From Paenarthrobacter nitroguajacolicus (GTDB lineage: Bacteria > Actinomycetota > Actinomycetes > Actinomycetales > Micrococcaceae): DNA of 48,361 nucleotides. The stretch spans positions 1-48,361 of the forward strand of contig NZ_JAQPPK010000034.1 of assembly GCF_029952445.1 (NCBI RefSeq). The letters run 5' to 3'. The notes below the pieces were generated by a model. That model was not told where the DNA came from. It did not search any database and saw nothing but the letters and a program-made list of their open reading frames with translations. This document shows, piece after piece, positions 8,056-15,683 of this stretch. A program made the position numbers and the translations under genes. Positions within the stretch are counted from its first letter, which is position 1. Each line of letters starts with the position of its first letter.

Positions 8056-8083
8056 AGGCTAGGATGAAACATGTTTCAAACAA
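8056..8083 (-). promoter_or_regulatory. Promoter of the ImmA module with an operator in the spacer
   Basis: On the minus strand TTGTTT (8083-8078) and TAGCCT (8061-8056) are separated by 16 bp. The whole spacer is filled by the palindrome GAAACATGTTTC (8066-8077; 14 bp symmetrical as TGAAACATGTTTCA). A symmetrical site between -35 and -10 is a classic repressor operator. The same palindrome recurs at 4887-4898. Confidence 0.55.
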
Positions 8084-8513
8084 GTTCCATAGTAAGTATG
8101 GCCAAGCGAGTGGCGGACCAAATTGGGGCAACCTTATCAAGTCGCTCGGGCGCGCGCCTGTCACACGAAGGGAGGGATGCAGCCTGGATGCCAGCTGTAT
8201 CAGTGTTTCGGATACTCGTCCTAGCGAGGGCTGGAGTCCGCAAAGAGTCGTTGCCAGCGCAGGCCTCCTCGGCGATGAACTGCGACGTCTCACCGGATTC
8301 CGCAACCGAAAGTTAGGCTTACGGGACTTGGGAAGCAGCAGGCGACACGCTGATCTGTTTTCTGTAAACAAATCCCCGAAACACCTCTCCGGCAGTGTTA
8401 GGTTCGAGGCAGTCGATAGCTGTAAACAGAAACCCTGCATCGATCGGCTGTATGTGGCACCAACGATGAACCAGCTACAACCAAGAGTTGTACGAGATTC
8501 AAAGGACCTGACG
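8084..8513. other. Non-coding region upstream of the replication genes
   Basis: No convincing gene. It contains TGTTT-TCTGT-AAACA at 8356-8370, and a related TGTAAACAGAAA at 8421-8432 reads as the inverted form (TTTCTGTTTACA). Being next to the replication initiator, these could be sites for the ribbon-helix-helix protein or part of the origin. That is a guess. Confidence 0.3.
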
Positions 8514-8747
8514 ATGAGCGCAGTAATCAATCGTGGAGGCGGTAGACCCAGCAAGGGTCTACGCAAATACATTGGCTTCCGCACCCCGGCCAAAACTGCC
8601 GAGGACGTTCATAAGATCGCTGCCGCCAAAGGCATGACCGTCACCGACTACGTTGCTTCTGCAGTCGACCGATCATTGCGTGAGGATCTGGCATTGCTGG
8701 ATCAATTTAGCCAGCAGGATGAGTTACCGATCCGTATGGCCTCATAA
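8514..8747 (+). CDS. Small ribbon-helix-helix-like protein upstream of rep
   Basis: 77 residues. ATG at 8514, preceded by AAAGGA, was chosen over a much longer frame that begins inside non-coding sequence. The protein starts with a basic Gly/Arg-rich segment (RGGGRPSKG), then a short strand (KYIGFRTP) and two helices (TAEDVHKIAAAKG; TVTDYVASAVDRSL). That order fits a CopG/MobC-like ribbon-helix-helix DNA-binding protein. A hairpin terminator follows directly, and the replication initiator lies next on the same strand. It may control copy number, but this is inferred only from position. Confidence 0.6.
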   Translation: MSAVINRGGGRPSKGLRKYIGFRTPAKTAEDVHKIAAAKGMTVTDYVASAVDRSLREDLALLDQFSQQDELPIRMAS

Positions 8748-8753
8748 ACGAGG

Positions 8754-8776
8754 AAGGCCCGCACGAAGCGGGCCTT
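8754..8776 (+). terminator. Hairpin terminator after the small ribbon-helix-helix gene
   Basis: A perfect 9-bp stem, AAGGCCCGC and GCGGGCCTT around a 5-nt loop, starts 6 bp past the stop. No T-run follows, as is common in actinobacteria. Confidence 0.75.
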
Positions 8777-8837
8777 CAAAGCTGTAGATTCACGATCCGG
8801 AAAGCTTGCCGGCGAACAGATCGTAAATCGAAATATA

Positions 8838-8863
8838 AAGACCTTGGACAGGTCTTCCTTTTT
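8838..8863 (+). terminator. Intrinsic terminator or attenuator in the rep leader
   Basis: AAGACCT, 5-nt loop, AGGTCTT, followed by CC and five T. It lies about 80 bp upstream of the rep start with no gene ending at it, so it more probably attenuates rep transcription than ends the preceding unit, which already has its own hairpin. A second stem, CCGATC/GATCGG at 8874-8891, and GTTGTAACAAC at 8864-8874 follow and could form an alternative structure. Confidence 0.55.
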
Positions 8864-8943
8864 GTTGTAACAACCGATCTTGCAGGATCGGTCCCTACGT
8901 ATTCCCTGGCAGGAACAAAATCATCGTACATCAGCACGCTCGC

Positions 8944-10788
8944 GTGCTGCCAGCACTCATACCCGCTGGCGTGTCTCGCGACTCCTCCCCCGGCTCAGAC
9001 GCCGTTCAGGCGTGGGCAGCACTTGCGCCTCTTCTCGCAGGTCAACCCCGCGTCAGACTGTCACGCGACGGCGGAAAAACGTACCCTCAAAAGCACGAAC
9101 GCAGCCTGACTGAGACGCTCCCCACATTTCCAGCCGCCGTGAAAATCTTTGGCAAAGACGGCACTTGTGCGGCTATCTTCTTAGACTTTGACTCCGCAGT
9201 CGCTGGCATTGATTCGGTCGACGCCGACGTGCGCGCGCTTCAGTCGTGGCTACACAACTGTGGTGCTCGCTGGATCGAAGATCGATCTCCGAATGGCGGC
9301 CGTCACATCTACATTCCGCTCAAGAAGCGCGTTCCCTTTTCTGAAGCAAGAGATTTCGTAGAAGCCCTCGGTACTCGCTACCGGACTTTGGACAAGACTC
9401 CGCACCAGAACCTGATGCACGGTTGCATGAGGACGCCGGGGTCGCCCCACAAACGTGGCGGGTACCAGGAATTGGCCATGAGTTTGAATATGGCCTACGA
9501 CGTTGCACGCCGCCCGAACAGCGAGAGTGTTTGGGAGACCATGCGCTCGGAGCTGGAGCACGAGATCACCGGAATCCGGGCCCTGAGGCTTACTCAATCG
9601 CTCCCGTCTTCAGACCAAGGGGTTGAGAGCTCCATGCCGGCCACCAGGATGTCTCGTCTCATGCAGCAGATGGCACAGACCGGCCTCTACGATGCGAACC
9701 GCTACTCTTCGGACTCCGAAGCCCGTCAGGCAATCCTGACAGCGGCTGCAGCTGCCGGCATGAAGCTCGTAGACGTGGAACGCAGGATTCTCCAAGGCAC
9801 TTGGCCGGGGCTCGCCTCGTTCTACGCGCGCTATTCTGCACGCCACCGACTGCCGGCGCTAAAACGAGACTGGACCAACGCCGTCGTCTACATACAAAAA
9901 AAGCAGGCTTCCAAAGCAGCGAATAACAATGCCCACAAATCCCCCACAAGCAAGCCAAATACACAGCCCCTGCTACCTGGGGCTGTGACATCAGATCCCA
10001 GCTCAGAACACCGCTACATCCGGACCTGGAGAAGTGCACTTGCACTTCGGGAGCACATCTACTCAGCTTCCCGAAACGGCCTGGCGAGAAGGATGGTCCT
10101 GCGTGCATTAGGGGAAGCTGCTCACATGACAGCATCTCGCTTTGTTGAGTTTGGAGATCGTTCCCTGGCAGTTGCAACGGGACTCGATCACACAACTGTG
10201 GGTTCTCACCTGCGGGCGCTGCGTGCTGAGGCGGATCCTCTAGTTACGTTGGTAGAACGAGGCAGAGGGACAAAGGGCGATCTGTACATATTGTCGATCC
10301 CCCAAGACCTGCAAGCGGCCGCTGAGGATTTGTCTTGGCGGAAGGGAAAACTTCATGCTTTGCGGCCCGTGTTCAGGGAATTAGGGCTACCTGCTGCCTT
10401 TATTTACGAGGCTCTAGAACGTATCGCTGGAGGTCTCACCACGGCGGAAATCGTAACTTTGACTGGGTTGTCACGAACGGCAGTGAGTGAGGCCGTGGAG
10501 CTTATGGCCGCATGGAATATGGTGTCTCGTGATTCCGGACGTTCATGGTCAGTGGTGTCCACGACATCTTTGAGAGAGCTTGCGGAGTCTTTTGGGGTCC
10601 TTGAGGCTGTGGCTGCTCAGCTTCACCGATACCAAATAGAAAGAACGATTTGGCGAGAATGGTTGTCGAAGAACGTTACTACGGTCTCTGAGCTCCTCTC
10701 CCCCATTGACGACTATCCGTGGGAAGAGTACGAAGGCCCACCGGATGAGTGGGCCCTCACAGATATGGTATTTACGCGTGTGGCTTGA
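8944..10788 (+). CDS. Plasmid replication initiator with archaeo-eukaryotic primase-type domain
   Basis: 614 residues from GTG at 8944. The start is uncertain: the frame is open from 8839 but offers no ATG there. The N-terminal third has the AEP primase signature: FLDFD at 79-83 gives the DxD metal motif, and GGRHIY at 118-123 gives the sxH-type motif with His121. The middle has helical PriCT-like segments. The last 250 residues contain at least two helix-turn-helix regions (SLAVATGLDHTTVGSHLRAL; TTAEIVTLTGLSRTAVSEA). This is the plan of primase-type Rep proteins of actinobacterial plasmids, which bind the origin and prime synthesis. A ribbon-helix-helix gene and par genes flank it. Confidence 0.8.
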   Translation: MLPALIPAGVSRDSSPGSDAVQAWAALAPLLAGQPRVRLSRDGGKTYPQKHERSLTETLPTFPAAVKIFGKDGTCAAIFLDFDSAVAGIDSVDADVRALQSWLHNCGARWIEDRSPNGGRHIYIPLKKRVPFSEARDFVEALGTRYRTLDKTPHQNLMHGCMRTPGSPHKRGGYQELAMSLNMAYDVARRPNSESVWETMRSELEHEITGIRALRLTQSLPSSDQGVESSMPATRMSRLMQQMAQTGLYDANRYSSDSEARQAILTAAAAAGMKLVDVERRILQGTWPGLASFYARYSARHRLPALKRDWTNAVVYIQKKQASKAANNNAHKSPTSKPNTQPLLPGAVTSDPSSEHRYIRTWRSALALREHIYSASRNGLARRMVLRALGEAAHMTASRFVEFGDRSLAVATGLDHTTVGSHLRALRAEADPLVTLVERGRGTKGDLYILSIPQDLQAAAEDLSWRKGKLHALRPVFRELGLPAAFIYEALERIAGGLTTAEIVTLTGLSRTAVSEAVELMAAWNMVSRDSGRSWSVVSTTSLRELAESFGVLEAVAAQLHRYQIERTIWREWLSKNVTTVSELLSPIDDYPWEEYEGPPDEWALTDMVFTRVA

Positions 10789-10858
10789 AAGGGGTGGTTC
10801 CCTTTTGCGGGTCCCGCAGGCGTTGTCCTCAGATAAATCAACCCTGGGCAACGGTTTC

Positions 10859-10903
10859 ATGCCATAAACTAGGCCATAAGCACTATTGGCCTCCATGCCA
10901 TAA
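10859..10903. repeat. ATGCCATAA repeats beside the par genes
   Basis: ATGCCATAA occurs at 10859-10867 and 10895-10903, with GCCATAA between them at 10873-10879. The reverse complement TTATGGCAT occurs twice on the other side of the par operon at 12984-13004. These are candidate partition or replication sites. Confidence 0.55.
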
Positions 10904-10946
10904 CGTCAGCCCGTACGTTCATCGCGCTGCTCATCTTCTTTTCGGC

Positions 10947-11618
10947 CTAACTGGAGAGATGAAGCCTGTAGGCAGCAGAGACTAGTGCACTTCGTGACGG
11001 CGCGTTGAACTCGACCACCTTGTCATCGAGCCACTTAACCTGATGGCCATCCAGTCGCACCTGGATCTGGATCCCCGCTTCTCCCCTCCGACGAGGGATT
11101 CGCCGCGGCATCCCTGAAGACGAGGGTACGTACTCTGCCTCAAATTCATGGGCGATGGTTTCAGCGGGCACGGCATCAAAGGCGTCTAAGAGAAGGTCAG
11201 CATACGTTGTTCGCTGGGAATGTATCGTCTCCTTGACGGTGTCCAGGAGATCTGGAGCCAAGTACACCCCGACGTTGCGCAAAGCGCCTGGAATAGATTC
11301 CGAAGCGGTTGCTTTGGTTCGACTGGCCGGCTTCTGCTGTTGTTGGTCCACTCCCCCGCGATTTTCGACGCCGGCCTTACTTGATTGTTTGCCCCCAGCG
11401 CTTGATCTGCTGGGTTGGCCGGTCGAATCTGCAGCTGTTGGTGATTCGTTGGGCAGGTCCGGAACAACAGAGATTGGTGTGGGATCCGGCGTAGTGGCTG
11501 CTTCTTGATGCGACTCATCCGACTTCTTGCGTTTCGGCGGCAGAAGACCTTCCAGTTTTGCACCACGTGGAGAGGCAGGGGCGAAAGCCTGGGAGAGATT
11601 AGGGCGGCTGTTACTCAT
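10947..11618 (-). CDS. ParB-like centromere-binding partner of ParA (ribbon-helix-helix end)
   Basis: 223 residues, starting 6 bp after parA. The first about 110 residues are low-complexity and polar, likely disordered. A helical section follows (ALRNVGVYLAPDLLDTVKET). The C-terminal 45 residues read as strand, helix, turn, helix (IQIQVRLDGHQ then KWLDDKVVEF and SRSALVSAAYRLHL), which suits a ribbon-helix-helix DNA-binding dimer. Small non-canonical partners of this kind bind centromere repeats and stimulate ParA ATPase in type I-like systems. There is no classical ParB nuclease-like domain. Its sites may be the TTATGGCAT repeats. Confidence 0.65.
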   Translation of the reverse strand: MSNSRPNLSQAFAPASPRGAKLEGLLPPKRKKSDESHQEAATTPDPTPISVVPDLPNESPTAADSTGQPSRSSAGGKQSSKAGVENRGGVDQQQQKPASRTKATASESIPGALRNVGVYLAPDLLDTVKETIHSQRTTYADLLLDAFDAVPAETIAHEFEAEYVPSSSGMPRRIPRRRGEAGIQIQVRLDGHQVKWLDDKVVEFNAPSRSALVSAAYRLHLSS

Positions 11619-11624
11619 CTAGGT

Positions 11625-12560
11625 TCATTCGCTTTCAATAGAGTTGAGTCGGGCCAAAATTTCACCGGTCAATTGCTCAAACTCTTCTGCCAAACCACCA
11701 GCATTTCGGGAGAAGAATCCGTCGGCCGGCTTTTCCCCAGCACGCAGCGCCTTCAGTCGTTTCTTCTGAGCATCCGTGACCGCCCCCTCGAGCTCATGAA
11801 AGAGCAATCCCTTGCGTCGGGCGTCTGCACTGGCGCTTTCAAGGCTTCGAATCCTGGTCTCGAAGACAGGGGCCACCTCGCCCAGCATCTCGGTGAGCGT
11901 TTCGCGAACGCTGCGCTCAAGACGCATCGATCTCGGACCGACACCAAACAGGACAATGCCAGCCAATTGCAGGGAAGGGTTGCGGTCCCGAACTGCCATG
12001 AACCTTCGAGCAATGCGTTCTACGCCGTCAATGCTCGCGTCGTCTGATTTGGTCGGAATCACTACCGCGCTGGAAATTGCGAACGCTCCTTCAACAAGCG
12101 TCCTCTCTCCCGGCGGGGTGTCAATGAGGATTAGGTCATAGTCTTCGGCAAGCGGCGAGAGTACCGCATAAAGCATGTCGCCGAAGTCGGGTGCGTCAGC
12201 ACGGTTCGACCTTGAAACCATGAGTCCTTGGATATCCTCCAGGTCCTGCCCGCCGGGAATGACGTCCAGGTTCTCGCGGACATTCCGCAGTACCCGCGGA
12301 GGGGTGCCGGCAATAAGCGCTTGGAACAGTTCTCGTCCAGATTGACGTTCAAAACCAAGGTCTCTGGCCAGGTCTCCCTGCGGATCCAGATCAACCATCA
12401 GAACTCGGGATCCAGCAAGAGCAACATACCCGCCCACGTTCGCTGCAGTGGTTGTTTTGCCCACACCCCCCTTGCCGTTAGCGAACGCGATCACGCGATC
12501 TATGGCTCGCGCTTGGTTTAGCTGCGTATTGCCTTCGGCCTGCGGCGATGTTCGTGCCAT
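11625..12560 (-). CDS. parA: ParA-family partition ATPase
   Basis: 311 residues from ATG at 12560 with GGGGAG nine bases upstream; a TTG at 12587 is less likely. Deviant Walker A KGGVGKTT is at residues 30-37, Walker A' is VDLDPQGD and Walker B is LILIDTPPGE. All are typical of MinD/ParA ATPases that pattern on the nucleoid and move plasmid cargo. Only about 30 residues precede the Walker motif, so there is no N-terminal helix-turn-helix, and the operon is probably regulated by the partner protein. About 520 bp of repeat-containing non-coding DNA lies upstream. Confidence 0.9.
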   Translation of the reverse strand: MARTSPQAEGNTQLNQARAIDRVIAFANGKGGVGKTTTAANVGGYVALAGSRVLMVDLDPQGDLARDLGFERQSGRELFQALIAGTPPRVLRNVRENLDVIPGGQDLEDIQGLMVSRSNRADAPDFGDMLYAVLSPLAEDYDLILIDTPPGERTLVEGAFAISSAVVIPTKSDDASIDGVERIARRFMAVRDRNPSLQLAGIVLFGVGPRSMRLERSVRETLTEMLGEVAPVFETRIRSLESASADARRKGLLFHELEGAVTDAQKKRLKALRAGEKPADGFFSRNAGGLAEEFEQLTGEILARLNSIESE

Positions 12561-12587
12561 TGCTTCTGACTCCCCTACTAGTTTCAA

Positions 12588-13108
12588 TCTCTACGGTTCA
12601 GCCTATGAGGTGCCATGCGTTTTTGATTGCTGTGACACGCGCATGAAGTGATATTCGACCTCAAATGGTGATTCTCGTTTATCACCTTATGAGGTTCGTC
12701 GTAGGGGCACTTGTGTGGCAAAGGGTGTGATCACCAGTTTTTGTTACAGCATTGTGTACCACTGGTGCTTAGGTTGGTGATCCTGTAGTCGTCCGTGTTG
12801 AAGTCATGGCCATGGCCTTTGTTGATAGCGATGCGTGTCTCACCACCTTTGTTCTAGCTAGTGGTAAGGCGCTATTAGCAGTTGAGGGATCTGTTGACCG
12901 ATTGGTGTGAAGGTCAACCTGTCCTATAACTGGACATTAGGTGTGTAGCTAGGCTGCCTTATTCATGGGTGTTCCAATAGTGGTTATGGCATTTGTTATG
13001 GCATGAACCGAAGTTCTGGGGGAGATCGGTGACGAAAAGGCAGGCTGCATGAGTTCAGGCCGCTGCGTTACAAGGGTTGTGAAGGCGGATTGGCGTCAGG
13101 CCAGCGTC
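12588..13108. other. Long non-coding region upstream of parA with short inverted repeats
   Basis: No gene is seen. GGTGAT/ATCACC form an inverted pair at 12667-12672 and 12681-12686, with further TGATCACC and GGTGATCC copies at 12728-12735 and 12776-12783. TATGAGGT is repeated at 12603 and 12689. GTTGACC/GGTCAAC pair at 12893-12899 and 12912-12918. It may be a partition site, operator cluster or origin. Confidence 0.4.
12984..13004. repeat. Two TTATGGCAT repeats upstream of the par operon
   Basis: Direct copies at 12984-12992 and 12996-13004, a 12-bp period close to one helical turn. They are in opposite orientation to the ATGCCATAA copies at 10859-10903. Confidence 0.55.
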
Positions 13109-13636
13109 TCATTCGCTGTTCCTCCAGCGAGCATGCGCAGACTGGCGGGATACCCCTAGCGCTGACGCTATGGAGCCCCAGGACAGTCCAGTGGCACGAC
13201 TGTTCGCAACAGCTTCGGCGAGTCGTAGTTCAGCGGTGAGGAGGACGTTTTGGGCGAACCGCAGTTGTTCCAACGCGATGCGCTCATGAGCGTGGTGGTA
13301 CCACTCTTCCTTCATCTGAACTTCTGCGGACAGCGGGGGAGTGGCAAAGCCCAGGTAGGGTACAAATGCCCGCCTCTCCTTGAGGCGCTCTTCGTCCTTT
13401 GACGCAACTCTGGACCACAAAGGGCCAAGCCATCCACAGCGGCAAGTGCTGCGCCAGCCGACAACGTCGTCGTCATCCACAATTTCGTGATCCCGCTGGA
13501 CTGCATCTCGAGGGTACTTGCCGCTGACGCCCTCGACTAGAACTCCCATTCCACCAATTTCGTACGAGAGACGCCCGTCCGGCACGACAGCACCCAGCCG
13601 ACCTTCATGTAAGTCGTTGCCGACGTCCCAATGCAT
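13109..13636 (-). CDS. Regulator-like protein with C-terminal helix-turn-helix (family of three in this window)
   Basis: 175 residues, ATG at 13636 with AGGAG six bases upstream. The N-terminal half is acidic with strands and a CRCGW motif (after VVGWRST). A long helix follows (HERIALEQLRFAQNVLL), then a C-terminal helix-turn-helix (GLSWGSIASALGVSRQSAHA, a sigma-4-like fold). The same plan, including GW-x-CxC, the long helix with EAVA and GLSW-IA-GVSRQ-A-RW, recurs in the gene at 47563-48144 and a decayed copy at 42610-43054. Function unknown. A 20-bp perfect palindrome sits 24 bp upstream, so it is probably autoregulated. Confidence 0.65.
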   Translation of the reverse strand: MHWDVGNDLHEGRLGAVVPDGRLSYEIGGMGVLVEGVSGKYPRDAVQRDHEIVDDDDVVGWRSTCRCGWLGPLWSRVASKDEERLKERRAFVPYLGFATPPLSAEVQMKEEWYHHAHERIALEQLRFAQNVLLTAELRLAEAVANSRATGLSWGSIASALGVSRQSAHARWRNSE

Positions 13637-13659
13637 TCATGCTCCTGCTCGCTGCTTTA

Positions 13660-13679
13660 GTGTCAGGATATCCTGACAC
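13660..13679. promoter_or_regulatory. Perfect 20-bp palindrome upstream of the HTH gene
   Basis: GTGTCAGGATATCCTGACAC reads the same on both strands without a mismatch. It lies in the probable promoter of the gene starting at 13636, so it is a strong operator candidate. Confidence 0.7.
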
Positions 13680-13880
13680 GCGAATGACTGTTGGGCGGGG
13701 CCGCTGCCAACCTGGGGCCCGGCTGCCAGATGTCTAGATGCACGTTGGTAGCCTGCGCCGCATGTCTCGACGGGTCATCACACCACAAAGGGTTCTTGCC
13801 TTCCTGAGGTGGAGGAGCTGACGCAACAAGTTCCGTAGTGGATTTAATGCCAGGTGGACGTCAATTCCAGGACGGTGCGA

Positions 13881-13911
13881 CGGAGGCCGCCAGACAGACT
13901 GGCGGCCTCCG
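13881..13911 (-). terminator. Strong 13-bp hairpin after the 36-residue peptide gene
   Basis: A perfect 13-bp G+C-rich stem (CGGAGGCCGCCAG with CTGGCGGCCTCCG) around ACAGA, 6 bp beyond the stop of the small peptide gene. It may serve both strands. Confidence 0.75.
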
Positions 13912-13917
13912 CTCCCA

Positions 13918-14028
13918 CTAAGGGATGTTGTGCCAGAACAGGCGGGCAACATCAACGGCTAGCCTGATGATGTTGACTACCAGGTTCCAAGCGCCCCATG
14001 GTTCCTCGCGTTTCCGTTTGGATTCCAT
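13918..14028 (-). CDS. 36-residue cationic amphipathic peptide
   Basis: ATG at 14028 follows a strong ribosome site (GGGAGGAGG, eight bases upstream). The frame ends at TAG 13920-13918, and a 13-bp hairpin follows. The peptide has a charged start (MESKRKREEP), a Trp-rich turn and a hydrophobic, probably amphipathic helix (about residues 14-32, ending LFWHN). Size, layout and isolation resemble type I toxin peptides, small membrane peptides and leader peptides. No antisense RNA is proven. It is well supported as a gene by the ribosome site and terminator, but its function is open. Confidence 0.6.
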   Translation of the reverse strand: MESKRKREEPWGAWNLVVNIIRLAVDVARLFWHNIP

Positions 14029-14183
14029 GCCGGACACCTCCTCCCGGAGGAACAGGGCACGGCTCGCACGTGTTTATGGGCACAACAGCGTTGCGCCCGA
14101 CGCGCGTAGGGCCATAGACTCAAAGTGTGATGTTCGAGGTTCTATAGCCCTCTTACCGCACCAATGAGCGCACCGCGCTGAAC

Positions 14184-14211
14184 GAAGACCCGAGGCCTAA
14201 GTCGGGTCTTC
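14184..14211 (-). terminator. Hairpin downstream of the resolvase
   Basis: GAAGACCCGA and TCGGGTCTTC form a perfect 10-bp stem around 8 nt, 100 bp past the resolvase stop. Confidence 0.6.
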
Positions 14212-14310
14212 AGTTCGTTAACGGCACAGCAGGCTGTCGCCTGATGGTTCAAGCCTATAGGGCCGCGGTATTGTGCCCAGCACGATGTATCGGGTTTTGC
14301 CGGTGGAGTC

Positions 14311-14886
14311 TTACGCGGCGGGGGAGCGGGGCGGCAGGTGTCGGTACAGGGTGGTTCGTGCAAGGCCAGTTTTGGCGACGATCTCGCGCATGGGTGCACC
14401 CCTCTCACGCAACATGAGGGCGTGTTCGAGCTTCGCAGCGTCAACCACGGAGGGCCGGCCGGTGCGGCGGCCGTTGGCTGTGGCCACGGCACGGGCATGT
14501 GCGGCCCTTTCGGCCGCGTAGGTGCGTTCCATCTCAGCGAAGAGTGCCAGCATAAGGACGGCGAGCTGCGCCATTGGGCTGTCCGGGTTCGAGGTGTCGA
14601 TGCGGAGCGGATCGGCCAGCGTCCGGACGCCTACGCCCCGCTCCTTGAGTTCGTGCAACAGGTTCAGGGTGTCCCTGACGGTGCGGCCCAGCCTGTCCAG
14701 GGTGTGGACGACGATTACGTCGCCGGCCCGGGCGTGCTCAAGTGCAGCGTGAAGGCCTGCCCGGTCGGTTGTGGCCCCCGATCTTTTATCGGCGAACACT
14801 TTGGTGATACCGACGGATGCCAGGGCATCGAGCTGCCGGCTGAGGTCCTGTTTGGCCGATGACACGCGGGCGTATCCGATATCCAT
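14311..14886 (-). CDS. Serine recombinase (resolvase/invertase family)
   Basis: 191 residues, full length for the small serine recombinases. The catalytic serine is Ser9 in GYARVSSAKQD. The family arginine motif LDRLGR is near 65 and the dimer helix has MLALFAEMER. The C-terminal helix-turn-helix is MREIVAKTGLARTTLYRHL after GRPS. Such enzymes resolve plasmid multimers or invert/resolve transposon cointegrates through sites next to their gene. An inverted GTACCGGA/TCCGGTAC pair lies directly upstream. No transposase is attached, so a plasmid multimer-resolution role is the simplest reading. Confidence 0.9.
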   Translation of the reverse strand: MDIGYARVSSAKQDLSRQLDALASVGITKVFADKRSGATTDRAGLHAALEHARAGDVIVVHTLDRLGRTVRDTLNLLHELKERGVGVRTLADPLRIDTSNPDSPMAQLAVLMLALFAEMERTYAAERAAHARAVATANGRRTGRPSVVDAAKLEHALMLRERGAPMREIVAKTGLARTTLYRHLPPRSPAA

Positions 14887-14895
14887 GCGTGCACC

Positions 14896-14957
14896 GTACC
14901 GGAAGTTGCGCCTGTGAGGGTCGTCTTTCTGGCGAGTTTTGGTATTACATCCGGTAC
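14896..14957. promoter_or_regulatory. Possible res (resolution) region
   Basis: GTACCGGA at 14896-14903 and TCCGGTAC at 14950-14957 are exact inverted 8-mers just upstream of the resolvase start, where res subsites usually lie. AAGTTGCGC (14903) and AAGTTACGC (14972) also recur. Confidence 0.45.
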
Positions 14958-15115
14958 AAAAATTTTTTGGGAAGTTACGCGGATCCAGTTACGGGAGAGG
15001 CGTCCCATCCTGGTGTGTTCCACTTCCAAGGAAGTGAGACACCTTTGTAGTCCTACTTAGACCACCAAAAACTCCCCCGGTAACGACCAGTTTTGGGGAA
15101 CGTAGGAAGTGAGGA

Positions 15116-15616
15116 ATGATTCTGGGAATGACACCAGTTCTTACCTCAGCTCAGACCAAAGAGAATCGGAAGGGGTTCGGGACCCTAACCTCGATTTCTG
15201 TATTGACCTTCATCGTATTTGCGGTAATGGTCCAGCCACCTATAGCGAACTTCGTCGGAGCGATGTTCGTGGGAGTTGGAGGCATGCTGATGGTCGGGAT
15301 TCGCTTTTTTCAGCAGAACGCTGCAAGGGCATTGGAGGAAGCCGAGAAAGTCAGCCCAAACAAGGCTCCGACACTAAGAGCCCCGTGGGGCTCTCGCCCG
15401 GTAACTGCCCTGGTTAGTTGGGTCAAGCGCCCGTCATCCGCAGCAAGAAATGCGGAGCGCGAACGCGTGAAGGCGGAAAAGAGTGAGGCCATGGCAATAA
15501 AGAAGGCAGTCGAGGCCTTCGAAGATCTAGGTTTTGGCCTGCTGGGTCTCGGTGGTCTGATAGTCGCAGCATCCGCCCTGCAGGGCTGTATCGATGTACT
15601 CTTCGGATCTGCCTGA
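15116..15616 (+). CDS. Small membrane protein of unknown function
   Basis: 166 residues, ATG at 15116 with GGAAG six bases upstream; a second ATG at 15128 is possible. Two close hydrophobic helices (about 24-42 and 45-65) are followed by a charged cytoplasmic segment rich in Ala, Glu, Lys and Arg with coiled-coil character (about 105-130). A third hydrophobic helix (about 137-160) lies near the end. I recognise no family. The frame ends just before an IS481 remnant, but the C-terminus looks natural. It could be a superinfection-type or defence-associated membrane protein; nothing here proves it. Confidence 0.55.
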   Translation: MILGMTPVLTSAQTKENRKGFGTLTSISVLTFIVFAVMVQPPIANFVGAMFVGVGGMLMVGIRFFQQNAARALEEAEKVSPNKAPTLRAPWGSRPVTALVSWVKRPSSAARNAERERVKAEKSEAMAIKKAVEAFEDLGFGLLGLGGLIVAASALQGCIDVLFGSA

Positions 15617-15683
15617 CGACTTTTGTAGCCCGTCGCTGGACGCTCAAATCGCGCAGCAGCGATGCTCAGGCGGGCACTGTCCT

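Noticed and set aside
8064..8513. Frames reading through the region upstream of the small ribbon-helix-helix gene
   Set aside because: They begin inside the palindromic operator, have no domain, and the downstream ATG at 8514 has its own ribosome site.
13925..14167. An 80-residue plus-strand frame over the 36-residue peptide gene
   Set aside because: It lacks a ribosome site and crosses the peptide's promoter region; the minus-strand peptide has a strong ribosome site and a terminator.
15594..15683. The first 30 codons of the frame that leads into the IS481 fragment
   Set aside because: They do not resemble transposase sequence; the similarity begins at about 15684, so the frame is a chance fusion.
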